A stretch of DNA of 12,198 nucleotides from an uncultured Ruminococcus sp. Its GTDB lineage: Bacteria; Bacillota; Clostridia; Oscillospirales; Acutalibacteraceae. The notes beneath the pieces are model-generated. The model had not been told where the DNA came from and did no database searches. It saw nothing but the letters and a program-made list of their open reading frames with translations. The stretch lies in assembly GCA_900554995.1 (NCBI GenBank), contig USJJ01000017.1:1-12198 (forward strand), read 5' to 3'. The position numbers and the translations under genes are program-made. This document shows, piece after piece, positions 1-6,791 of the stretch. Within the stretch, counting starts at the first letter, position 1; every line of letters starts with the position of its first letter.

Positions 1-147
1 AACCGATTCAAACGTATATTGTTTCTTGTTGACCGTACTTCTCTTGGAGAACAGGCATCAGATGTATTCAAAGAAGTAAAGTTGGAAGACTTAATGACCC
101 TTGATGAGATTTATAACATCAAGGGGCTTGCAGATAAAAATGGATGA
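1..147 (+). pseudogene. hsdR: Fragment of type I restriction endonuclease R subunit (HsdR)
   Basis: Frame 1 is open from the first base to a TGA at 145-147 and reads as an internal piece of HsdR, the ATP-dependent translocase/nuclease subunit of type I restriction systems. Recognisable stretches are KRILFLVDRTSLGEQA (helicase region after Walker A, motif Ia area) and [16 protein letters not shown], which I know from HsdR proteins and from nothing in the NAD kinase family. About 46 codons are left of a protein of roughly 800-1,100 residues. The reading frame does not continue: near base 135-140 the sequence changes to NAD kinase in frame 2, and the HsdR frame stops after two more codons. No methylase or specificity subunit is visible. 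It may be a real rearrangement scar or a chimeric contig end. Family assignment is from memory and not from a search. Confidence 0.75.
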
Positions 148-535
148 TTTCATTGTCGAGCACAACGGCAAATTTCTCAACAAATACACGGCTGACGGAA
201 TAATTTTTTCAACTCCGACGGGTTCGACCGCATATAACCTTTCGGCAGGCGGACCGGTTGTGGATCCGCAGATTGAAAGTATTTTGCTGACCCCGATATG
301 CACACATTCGCTTTTTTCAAGGGCATTGATTTTTAAGCCCGACTCCCAATTTGTGCTACACGGCAAGGGCGATGTTGAAATCGGACTTTCCTGCGACGGC
401 GAGGATGCAATACCGATCGAAAGCGGCTGTTCCGTCAGAATCCAAAAGGCGGATATGTGCGGTGAATTTATAAGAATAAAGAACGAAACGTTCCTTGAAA
501 TACTTAACAGCAAGCTCGAACAGAGACGGCTGTAA
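140..535 (+). pseudogene. nadK: NAD kinase, C-terminal half only (5' end lost at junction)
   Basis: NAD kinase phosphorylates NAD to NADP in the cytoplasm and is normally essential. About 131 residues remain of a usual 260-300. The retained part is the all-beta C-terminal domain: [17 protein letters not shown] (NAD-binding TPTGSTAY motif), [10 protein letters not shown] and [10 protein letters not shown]. The N-terminal domain with the GGDGT motif and the Asn-Glu/Asp motif is missing because upstream sequence is HsdR. The homology begins near the ATG at 140 (possibly two codons earlier), and no Shine-Dalgarno site precedes it, so this ATG is a boundary marker and not a proposed start. The stop is followed after 16 bases by argR, matching the usual nadK-argR-recN order. 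As written the gene cannot make a working kinase. If the junction is an assembly artefact, the real gene is intact. Confidence 0.9.
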
Positions 536-551
536 AAGGAGATACAAAAAT

Positions 552-1019
552 ATGAAAAAGAAAAGACACAGTATGATTCTCAAGCTCATTGAGATGTATG
601 CGATCGGCACGCAGGAGGAGATGCTTGAAAAGCTCGAGGAAAACGGATTCAGCTCAACTCAGGCGACGGTTTCCCGTGATATTAAGGAGCTGAGACTTGT
701 CAAGCAGATGGACAAGAACGGAGTGTATCGCTATGTTGAGGGTAAGAGCGAAACGGACGAGTATCTTTCAAAATTCACAACGATTTTTTCCCATTCCGTG
801 CTCTCATCGGACTATGCACTTAACACAGTTGTAATCAAGTGCCACGTCGGTATGGCAAACGCCGCCTGCGCCGCATTTGACAATATGGAGTGGGAGGGTC
901 TCGTAGGCACGATTGCGGGCGACGACACGATCTTTGCTCTTTGCAGAACAGAGGCTACCGCTCATGAGCTGAAGGAATCTATTGACAGAATCGTTAAGTC
1001 CTCTTCTCACAGCGCATAA
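552..1019 (+). CDS. argR: Arginine repressor ArgR
   Basis: ArgR (AhrC) is a hexameric, arginine-responsive DNA-binding protein that controls arginine biosynthesis and catabolism genes. The product is 155 residues, the normal family length. The N-terminal winged helix-turn-helix carries SSTQATVSRDIKELRLVK (about residues 34-51), the recognition helix signature. The C-terminal oligomerisation and arginine-binding domain has GTIAGDDTIF (119-128), whose Asp pair binds arginine. The ATG at 552 is chosen over upstream in-frame codons because AAGGAG lies 10 bases before it and because the protein then starts with MKKKRHSMILKLI, as expected. It lies 16 bases after the nadK stop and 25 bases before recN, so the three genes are probably cotranscribed. 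It also often binds near its own operon, but I found no convincing ARG box. Confidence 0.96.
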   Translation: MKKKRHSMILKLIEMYAIGTQEEMLEKLEENGFSSTQATVSRDIKELRLVKQMDKNGVYRYVEGKSETDEYLSKFTTIFSHSVLSSDYALNTVVIKCHVGMANAACAAFDNMEWEGLVGTIAGDDTIFALCRTEATAHELKESIDRIVKSSSHSA

Positions 1020-1044
1020 TTTTTTGATTAACGGATGTGATCAT

Positions 1045-2706
1045 ATGCTTACAAGTCTGAAAATTGAAAATGTTGCTATAATAGAGAGCGCCGCCATTGA
1101 GTTCGGCTGCGGACTTAATGTGCTGACGGGTGAGACGGGTGCAGGTAAATCAATCGTTATTGACTCGATCAATGCGATCCTCGGAGAACGCACCTCACGT
1201 GAAATTATCCGCACGGGAGCGCAGAACGCAAAGGTCTATGCCGTGTTTGAGGACGTTAACGACAAGGTGCGTGAGTTTCTCAACGATAACGGAATCGAAT
1301 GTGAGGATGGGGTACTGATTATCAACCGAACTCTCAGCCGTGAGGGAAAAAATATCTGCCGAATCAACGGTGCACCCGTAACCGTATCAATGCTTCGTGA
1401 GATCGGTGCCGAGCTTATCGACATCCACGGTCAGCACGACAATCAGTCGCTTCTTTCACCTGAAAAGCATTGCGGATTTGTCGACAGCTATGCGAAAAAT
1501 GACAGCCTGATAGCGGATTACCGTGAGAAATACGTCAGACTTTGTGATATCAGAAATAGGCTGAAAAAGATCACGACGGACGAGAGTTCAAAATCGCAGA
1601 GAATAGATTTTCTCACATATCAGATAGATGAACTTGAAAAAGCGGATATAAACGTGGGTGAGCGTGACGAGCTGAAAGCGAGAAAGGCGCTGATCAATAA
1701 CTCTCAAAAGGTTATTGTAAGCCTCAATGCCGCATACGAGGCGCTCAGAGCCGACGGAGCCGGAATTGATATGATCGGCGAAGCGGAATCGGAAATTACA
1801 AGTGCATCCGAATATATGGAAAGTCTCGATGAAGCCGCCGAGAAAATTACCGACATAAGATATGAGCTTGACGATATTGCCGAGCTTGTGCGTGACGCAA
1901 TGTCGGAGGTCGATTTTGATCCGTCCGAGCTTGACGATATCGAGGAAAGGCTCGATCTTCTCTACCGTATGTCGAAGAAATACGGCGCCACGGAGGAGGA
2001 GATGCTCGATTATCTTGCAAAGGCGAGGGAGGAACTTGACAATATCGCTTTCTCGGAGGAAAAGGTCAAGGAGCTCCGAAATAAGGAAAAAGAAGTCCTT
2101 GCCGAAACCGAGGCGGCGGCGGAAAAGCTGACCGAATCAAGAAAAAATGCAGGGGAGAGACTCAGCGGGGCGATCTGCTCGGAGCTTGAATTTCTCGATA
2201 TGCCGAACGTCCGCTTTGTAGTAAAGTGCGACGATATAGGCTTGACCGAAAACGGCAGAGACGGAATTGAATTTCTTATCTCGGCGAATATCGGCGAGGA
2301 GCCGAAACCGCTTGCGAAGATTGCTTCGGGCGGCGAGCTGTCGAGAATTATGCTTGCGATAAAGAATGTTCTTGCCGAGACGGACGGTGTTGACACGATG
2401 ATATTCGATGAAATTGATACCGGCGTCAGCGGCAGAGCGGCGCAGAAAATAGCAATGAAGCTCAGAAGTGCATCAAAGGGCAGACAGGTTATCTGTGTAA
2501 CCCATCTTGCTCAGATTGCGGCGCAGGGCGACGTTCATCTTTATATCAGCAAGTCTGTTTCCGACGGCAAGACCTATACAAATATCAAGTCCCTCCTTGA
2601 GGAGGAACGTGTTGAGGAGATTGCACGCATTATGGGCGGTATGGAGATCACAAGGCTCCAGCTTGAAAGTGCAAGAGAAATGCTCCGAAACGCAGGAAAT
2701 ATATGA
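1045..2706 (+). CDS. recN: DNA repair ATPase RecN
   Basis: RecN is an SMC-like cytoplasmic ATPase that acts early in double-strand break repair, bridging DNA ends and helping RecA. The product is 553 residues, normal for the family. It opens with MLTSLKIENVAIIE, has Walker A GETGAGKS at 29-36, the RecN motif IDIHGQHDNQSLLSP, a long central coiled coil (about 160-380), the ABC signature SGGEL at about 428 and Walker B MIFDEIDTGVSGRAA from 452. All catalytic motifs are intact. The ATG at 1045 is supported by GGATGTGATC at 1033-1042, one mismatch from the extended Shine-Dalgarno sequence, with a 7-base spacer from the core. Upstream in-frame codons back to 982 would overlap argR and add non-family sequence. 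It sits at the end of the nadK-argR-recN operon with a hairpin just after the stop. Confidence 0.97.
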   Translation: MLTSLKIENVAIIESAAIEFGCGLNVLTGETGAGKSIVIDSINAILGERTSREIIRTGAQNAKVYAVFEDVNDKVREFLNDNGIECEDGVLIINRTLSREGKNICRINGAPVTVSMLREIGAELIDIHGQHDNQSLLSPEKHCGFVDSYAKNDSLIADYREKYVRLCDIRNRLKKITTDESSKSQRIDFLTYQIDELEKADINVGERDELKARKALINNSQKVIVSLNAAYEALRADGAGIDMIGEAESEITSASEYMESLDEAAEKITDIRYELDDIAELVRDAMSEVDFDPSELDDIEERLDLLYRMSKKYGATEEEMLDYLAKAREELDNIAFSEEKVKELRNKEKEVLAETEAAAEKLTESRKNAGERLSGAICSELEFLDMPNVRFVVKCDDIGLTENGRDGIEFLISANIGEEPKPLAKIASGGELSRIMLAIKNVLAETDGVDTMIFDEIDTGVSGRAAQKIAMKLRSASKGRQVICVTHLAQIAAQGDVHLYISKSVSDGKTYTNIKSLLEEERVEEIARIMGGMEITRLQLESAREMLRNAGNI

Positions 2707-2710
2707 ATTG

Positions 2711-2742
2711 ACGGGCTGATTCGATTTTGCGGAACAGCCCGT
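2711..2742 (+). terminator. Putative terminator after recN
   Basis: An 8-bp perfect inverted repeat, ACGGGCTG (2711-2718) and CAGCCCGT (2735-2742), begins 4 bases after the recN stop. TTC/GAA can extend the stem past a bulged A. The following bases (TGTTGATATTTTG) are only moderately T-rich, so the hairpin may work weakly or only stabilise the 3' end. The remaining gap up to 2840 shows only weak AT-rich repeats. Confidence 0.5.
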
Positions 2743-2848
2743 TGTTGATATTTTGAAAAAAATGAAAATCTCGTTGGCATTTTTGAATTTCGGCAGATGA
2801 GCCGCACTATACAGGAAAAATGTATATTCTGCGTACAAATTTTGGGTA

Positions 2849-2877
2849 TTGTATTTTTGTTCGGTTTATGATACAAT
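2849..2877 (+). promoter_or_regulatory. SigA-type promoter of the DUF4474 lipoprotein gene
   Basis: A -35 element TTGTAT (2849-2854) is separated by exactly 17 bases from a -10 element TACAAT (2872-2877). TG at 2869-2870 makes it an extended -10 (TGATACAAT). Transcription would start near 2884, leaving a leader of roughly 23 bases with GGAG at 2893-2896. A short palindrome ATACA/TGTAT at 2809-2825 lies just upstream. Its role is unknown. Confidence 0.7.
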
Positions 2878-2906
2878 GTAAAAAAATATAATGGAGATTG
2901 TGTAAA

Positions 2907-3911
2907 ATGAGAAAGGAAAATTCAAGGACACGATACATAGCTTTGCTTTGTTCATTTATAATTGTTTTCAGCATCGTGCTCACGGGCTGCGGTGCAGGCA
3001 AGAAGATCACAAAGAACAAAAACTCCGCTGCAAACGGCGATGAGATACAGATCGGTCAGGGCAGCGACATTCTTGAGGGACCGACTCAGATCGTTGTCGG
3101 CGAAAACGGACAGTCCTATATTGTAGACAACGAAGGACATTCCGTTATTTATAACAATTCCACTCAGTCGGGCGGCTCGTATTCCGCAAGCAAAATCGCG
3201 ACTACTGCGCCGAGAGTAACGACGAGCAGAAGAAAAAACACCACGAAGAAAAATACCACAACCAGAACAACTGCGGAACCGACCTCAACACCGAGTGCGG
3301 TTTATAACGCTCTTGCACCGCAGAGAAAGTTCGGCTTTAATGCGGCTTATGACTGGGGCGCGAAGTTCGTTAATTTCTACCTCTCCACAATCAGAATTTA
3401 TTTCACATTCGACAATAAGGACTGGCTTATCGAGCTTTGGAAAGGCGAATATGCAATGGCAACGGTTGGCTGTGAGGTCGGCTTCTATTACAGAACTCAC
3501 AATCAGAATGCGCTTGATACGCTCGGAGCGAACAATCTGCTTTATAAGAGCGTTGAGGATGAGGACGCAATGCCTGTTTCAATGAAGCTCTGGCAGTATG
3601 AAAAATCAACGGACGCAACCCCGAAAATGAAAATCGACTATGCTAAGAGAAACAGCTGGTGGGCGGCTGATTTCGAGACAGGCGTGCTCGAAAAGCACCG
3701 TGATCAGACGACACTTGTTATGATCGCCACGATTGATTTTCCGACATCGAGAATGAGAGATCTTTTCACCGACGGACTCGAGAAAGAGGGCTTCAAGGAA
3801 GGCTCGATCAACTCCTATAATAATATTGAAAGATTCAAGGTTGACGGTAATACCGTCACTGTTTGCTGGAAGAATTACGATTACAGCAAGGCACATAATA
3901 ATGCGGACTGA
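2907..3911 (+). CDS. DUF4474-like lipoprotein with Thr-rich linker
   Basis: The product is a 334-residue predicted lipoprotein anchored on the outer face of the membrane; its function is unknown. The sequence shows a signal peptide with hydrophobic core (about 10-25) and lipobox LTGC with Cys28. A basic, polar stretch follows, then a Thr/Ser/Lys/Arg-rich linker (about 96-132). A globular domain (about 145-325) contains IRIYFTFDNKDWLIELWKGEY and GCEVGFYY, which match my recollection of DUF4474, a family defined only by sequence and common in Clostridia. The aromatic-rich strand pattern suggests a beta-rich fold. The ATG at 2907 is chosen because GGAG is 10 bases upstream and a Lys/Arg-rich start follows. 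A TTG at 2898 would add only three residues. The gene has its own promoter and no clear terminator, so some transcription may run into the next gene. No neighbour points to a partner. Confidence 0.85.
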   Translation: MRKENSRTRYIALLCSFIIVFSIVLTGCGAGKKITKNKNSAANGDEIQIGQGSDILEGPTQIVVGENGQSYIVDNEGHSVIYNNSTQSGGSYSASKIATTAPRVTTSRRKNTTKKNTTTRTTAEPTSTPSAVYNALAPQRKFGFNAAYDWGAKFVNFYLSTIRIYFTFDNKDWLIELWKGEYAMATVGCEVGFYYRTHNQNALDTLGANNLLYKSVEDEDAMPVSMKLWQYEKSTDATPKMKIDYAKRNSWWAADFETGVLEKHRDQTTLVMIATIDFPTSRMRDLFTDGLEKEGFKEGSINSYNNIERFKVDGNTVTVCWKNYDYSKAHNNAD

Positions 3912-3936
3912 TTCTCGTATTTTTCCGAAAAAGCTA

Positions 3937-3965
3937 TTGACTTTTGTATTAATATGGGTTACAAT
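3937..3965 (+). promoter_or_regulatory. Strong SigA-type promoter of the small secreted protein gene
   Basis: TTGACT (3937-3942) and TACAAT (3960-3965) are separated by exactly 17 bases, with each hexamer five of six matches to consensus. This is the best promoter in the window. The expected start is near 3972, giving a leader of about 30 bases that contains AAAGGA at 3988-3993, 9 bases before the ATG at 4003. Confidence 0.8.
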
Positions 3966-4002
3966 ACCTATGCTAATAAATATTATGAAAGGATGAATTC
4001 GT

Positions 4003-4491
4003 ATGAAAAAGTTCTTGGCAATTCTTATGGTAGCTGCTGTTTGTGCAACCGTAGCATTCTCAGTTCGTGCAGAGAATAATGCAGAGGAAGTTCCCGAAAC
4101 AACAACTTCGTCAATCGAAGGCGCAGTTTCCGCACTTCAGAACGATGAGAAGGCTGAAAAGATCGCAGGCGAAATCGCTGATGCGATTAAGACAGGCGCT
4201 GCAAAAGAAGATGTTGCTGACCTCGTTGCTACTCTTGAGAAGTACATCAACGATAAAGGAATCGGATCCGATGAAATTAAGGACCCGGGCGCACTTCGTG
4301 ATATCGCTGACGCATTCCTCACAGATGCAGGTGTAGACGTAGAGGCTCTTAACAATGCTATTTCAAACAGCATTATTGCTAACAAGGCTCTCGATCTCTA
4401 TTACAAGCCTGAGAATGAGACAACAACAGAGCCGGAAGCTCCCACAGAGGAGCCGGAGACCGAAGTTCCCGCATGCGGCTTCGTTGGCTGA
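4003..4491 (+). CDS. Small acidic secreted protein of unknown function
   Basis: I do not recognise this 162-residue protein. It has a classical signal peptide (MKKFLAILMVAAVCATVAF) with a likely cleavage at VRA-EN after residue 23, and no lipobox. The mature part starts with a short Glu/Thr stretch, continues with an Ala-, Asp- and Glu-rich, probably helical region (about 40-135), and ends in a Thr/Pro/Glu tail (TTTEPEAPTEEPETEVP) followed by ACGFVG. The only cysteine of the mature protein is Cys158, five residues from the end. There is no transmembrane segment or basic tail after it, so it is not an ordinary sortase substrate. Alanine codons are almost all GCA/GCT, unlike the GCC/GCG-rich neighbours. 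Together with a strong promoter, a good ribosome binding site and a strong terminator, this suggests a highly expressed, single-gene unit. An exported structural or cell-surface role is a guess. Confidence 0.85.
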   Translation: MKKFLAILMVAAVCATVAFSVRAENNAEEVPETTTSSIEGAVSALQNDEKAEKIAGEIADAIKTGAAKEDVADLVATLEKYINDKGIGSDEIKDPGALRDIADAFLTDAGVDVEALNNAISNSIIANKALDLYYKPENETTTEPEAPTEEPETEVPACGFVG

Positions 4492-4513
4492 TTCTGAAAT
4501 TAAAATGCAGTTT

Positions 4514-4545
4514 AAAGGTGATGGAGTTTCCGTCACCTTTTTGCT
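4514..4545 (+). terminator. Strong intrinsic terminator
   Basis: A 12-bp stem starts with AAAGGTGA (4514-4521) and closes with TCACCTTT (4533-4540). It continues inward through a T-G wobble and GGA/TCC pairs to a 3-base loop (GTT), and a run of five T follows. It ends the secreted-protein transcript. Its reverse reading has a weaker T tract but may also limit read-through from the convergent gene ending at 4600. Confidence 0.9.
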
Positions 4546-4599
4546 TTCTATTGCTTATTTACCGTTTCTTAACAAATTTTTAATTTGTACGCAGTATTT

Positions 4600-5139
4600 T
4601 TATTGTCTAATAATATTAGTGGAATCGGTAGTGTCGGAAAGGATGGGGCGTGCGATATCCTCCTCCTTGACTTCTCTTTTCAGCGTTGGCAGTTCGTTGG
4701 TGTTCAGTTCATTACCTGTTCTGTTGAGAATCATCGTTTTTCCAATGCCGTAGTCGTTTGTGACAAGACGGAAACCGTCAGAGTCACCGCCGTCTTTCAG
4801 AAATTTACGGCTTTTGTCATCGGAAAAATCCGTGAACACCTTTATGATATTCAAACAGGCGGCGTCAAAATGATTGCTGCCGCTTTTTGACGTGACGGTG
4901 CATTGTTCGACCACGCCGTCGGATTTTGTGTAAAATGCGATGAAAACGCCGTTCGACACTGCACTGTAAACGTAATATATATTATGGCTTGTTACCGTGA
5001 AATCGGTACTTTTCAGCTCGGAGGATGAAAGGTTGTTGTATTTAATGAGAAATTCATCGACGTTGAGCTGCTTCTGACCCATGCAGGCGGTCAAAAAAAT
5101 TATAATTAAAAGCGGAAATATTATTTTATAGGGTTTCAT
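4600..5139 (-). CDS. Small lipoprotein of unknown function
   Basis: A 179-residue predicted lipoprotein that I cannot place in a family. It has a short basic start, a very hydrophobic core (IIFPLLIIIF) and lipobox LTAC with Cys19. The mature region includes a VDEFLIKYNNL helix and alternating strands rich in Tyr, Val and Phe (VTSHNIYYVYSAVSNGVFIA). A polar, Asp-rich C-terminal tail has no motifs I know. The layout resembles the many small Clostridia lipoproteins with a single alpha/beta domain, but that is only an impression. The ATG at 5139 follows GGGAG with a 7-base spacer. It is divergent from the adaptor gene at 5196, with only 56 bases between the starts, and convergent with the secreted-protein gene. 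This could mean shared control with the exporter. Confidence 0.8.
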   Translation of the reverse strand: MKPYKIIFPLLIIIFLTACMGQKQLNVDEFLIKYNNLSSSELKSTDFTVTSHNIYYVYSAVSNGVFIAFYTKSDGVVEQCTVTSKSGSNHFDAACLNIIKVFTDFSDDKSRKFLKDGGDSDGFRLVTNDYGIGKTMILNRTGNELNTNELPTLKREVKEEDIARPILSDTTDSTNIIRQ

Positions 5140-5159
5140 TTTATTCTCCCGTAAAATAT

Positions 5160-5169
5160 TGATATTATA
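5160..5169. promoter_or_regulatory. Possible overlapping divergent -10 elements
   Basis: Only 56 bases separate two divergent starts. On the - strand 5169-5164 reads TATAAT, a perfect -10 for the lipoprotein gene. On the + strand 5160-5168 reads TGATATTAT, an extended -10 for the adaptor gene. Neither has a good -35 at the right distance, so assignment rests on position and on the -10 matches. If both are real, the two polymerases would compete for the same site. Confidence 0.4.
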
Positions 5170-5195
5170 TAGATATAGGAGTTAGGGGTGCGTTT

Positions 5196-6779
5196 ATGCA
5201 GCAGAAAAAAAGAAAAAACAAAAAAATTATCATTCTCTGCTCGGTTTTGGCGGTTGTCGTTCTGACGGTTGTCGCCTATATGATCTTCAAGCCCGAGGAA
5301 AAACTCGCCGTAAGCACGGTTGAGGTCACGAAGCAGACGATTAATGAGACTCTTGACACAACGGGTACGGTATCAACCGCATCGGAGCAGTCATTTACTC
5401 TGATGAACAAGGTAAAGGTTAAAACTGTCAATGTCAAGGAGGGAGACGTTGTTAAGGCAGGCGATGTGCTTGCAACTTTTGACGTTTCTTCGCTCGAAAC
5501 AGCCCTCAATGAAAAAGAGAATAACTATGAAAAGGCCCTTGCCGCGTATAATAAGGCGAAAAACTCCTCGTCTTCCGCAAGCGGAAAGATAAACTCAACC
5601 AAGAAACAGATTGCAGAGCTTGAAAAGAAGATTGAAACGCTCAAGGCTAAGACCTCGACAACAAAGCCGTCGTCAACGAAGAACGGCAACGGAGTAAAGG
5701 TCTCGGACGATCTTGTTAAAAGATTTATAAAGATTGCAAAGCGTTTCGGAGTGGAATACGACGAGGAAACGGCAAGAAGGGTACTTACCTCCATTCTTTC
5801 GGCAGGTTCAAGCAAATCGGATATCTCGGGACTCCTTGACAATCTCGGCAAAATTGCCGGGGGATCAGGCTCATTCGATATGAATGCATTTGCTCAGATG
5901 AGCGGCGGATCGAGTGCTCTCATCAATGCGGAAATGTCCCTTGTTCAGCTCAAGGCTCAGCTTGCAACTCTTGAACTCCAGACAAACGACACATATCTTT
6001 CCGTTTACAAGACGATTTATGAAAATGCGCAGTCCGAGTATCAGAAAGCCCTCAATCAGACAAATGAGATGAAAAAGGGCTGGATCGCAAGTGAAAAAGG
6101 ACTTGTCAGCGAGGTTAATATAAAGGTCGGCGAGACTGTTGAAACGCAGACGGTTGTTGACGGAAAGAATGTTGACATCAGCTCGATCATTTCTTCCGTT
6201 TCATCGGGAATCGACGTTTCAAAGATGATCAGCTCATTCTTCGATTCGGACAAGGTTGGCATAAAGGTTCTTAATTATCCTCTCGTCGCCGATATTTCAC
6301 TGAGTAAATACGATGTTCTTGATGTCAGCGTAAACCAGGAGGTTTCGGTCAAGTCGGCAAACAATGAAATCCACGAGGGCAGAGTTTCCTATGTCGGAGC
6401 TGTTGCAACATCAACGGGCAGCTCACTTGATCTCAATTCGATTATGACGGGCAGCGGCAGTTCAAACACAATCCCCGCTCAGGTTACAATTGAGGATGGA
6501 GACAAATCGTTCATTGTAGGCACCGATGTTGACATTTCGATCATCACGGATACTCAGGAAAATGCCCTTGTTGTGCCTGTTGAGGCGATTATAATCGACG
6601 GCTCGGATGTATATGTTTATGCCTATAACAAGGATAAATCAACCGCAGTTAAGAAAAAGGTTACACTCGGCATCTCCAATGATACATACTATCAGGTGCT
6701 TTCGGGTGTCAGCGAGGGAGATGTGCTGATAAAGAATACAAGCGGACTTGAGGATGGGGCGAAGGTTAAGCTGAAGTAA
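5196..6779 (+). CDS. MacA/HlyD-type membrane fusion (adaptor) protein
   Basis: This 527-residue protein is the extracytoplasmic adaptor of an ABC exporter. It has one N-terminal membrane anchor (about 11-31). The first half of a barrel-sandwich (lipoyl-like) domain includes VKTVNVKEGDVVKAGDVLATFD at 75-96. Coiled-coil arms (about 97-153 and 238-295) follow, then the second lipoyl half GLVSEVNIKVGETV (302-315), a beta-barrel (about 358-455) and a C-terminal membrane-proximal domain with ALVVPVEAII. It is longer than the usual 350-420 residues because of a Ser/Gly/Lys-rich insert between the arms (about 154-238) and a shorter one at 326-352. In Gram-positive bacteria such proteins (compare YknX) support a MacB-like permease in exporting peptides or antibiotics. 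The ATG at 5196 has AGGGGTG five bases upstream. The permease starts 12 bases after the stop. The substrate cannot be told. Confidence 0.92.
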   Translation: MQQKKRKNKKIIILCSVLAVVVLTVVAYMIFKPEEKLAVSTVEVTKQTINETLDTTGTVSTASEQSFTLMNKVKVKTVNVKEGDVVKAGDVLATFDVSSLETALNEKENNYEKALAAYNKAKNSSSSASGKINSTKKQIAELEKKIETLKAKTSTTKPSSTKNGNGVKVSDDLVKRFIKIAKRFGVEYDEETARRVLTSILSAGSSKSDISGLLDNLGKIAGGSGSFDMNAFAQMSGGSSALINAEMSLVQLKAQLATLELQTNDTYLSVYKTIYENAQSEYQKALNQTNEMKKGWIASEKGLVSEVNIKVGETVETQTVVDGKNVDISSIISSVSSGIDVSKMISSFFDSDKVGIKVLNYPLVADISLSKYDVLDVSVNQEVSVKSANNEIHEGRVSYVGAVATSTGSSLDLNSIMTGSGSSNTIPAQVTIEDGDKSFIVGTDVDISIITDTQENALVVPVEAIIIDGSDVYVYAYNKDKSTAVKKKVTLGISNDTYYQVLSGVSEGDVLIKNTSGLEDGAKVKLK

Positions 6780-6791
6780 CGGAGGACGACT

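Noticed and set aside
1..535. A functional HsdR-NadK fusion protein
   Set aside because: The two parts are in different frames and the HsdR frame stops at 145-147, so no fused product is made.
2010..2396. 128-codon open frame antisense within recN
   Set aside because: recN is intact with all ABC motifs. The antisense frame is Ser/Phe/Ala-rich with no family features, as expected for a shadow.
2755..2830. AT-rich inverted repeats (AAAAATG/CATTTTT at 2758-2784, ATACA/TGTAT at 2809-2825) as RNA structure or operator
   Set aside because: The stems are short and AT-only, so they are likely by chance. The second is mentioned only as a neighbour of the promoter.
4585..4890. + strand open frame opposite the small lipoprotein gene
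   Set aside because: It is antisense to a gene with a proper lipobox signal peptide and Shine-Dalgarno site, and it has neither itself.
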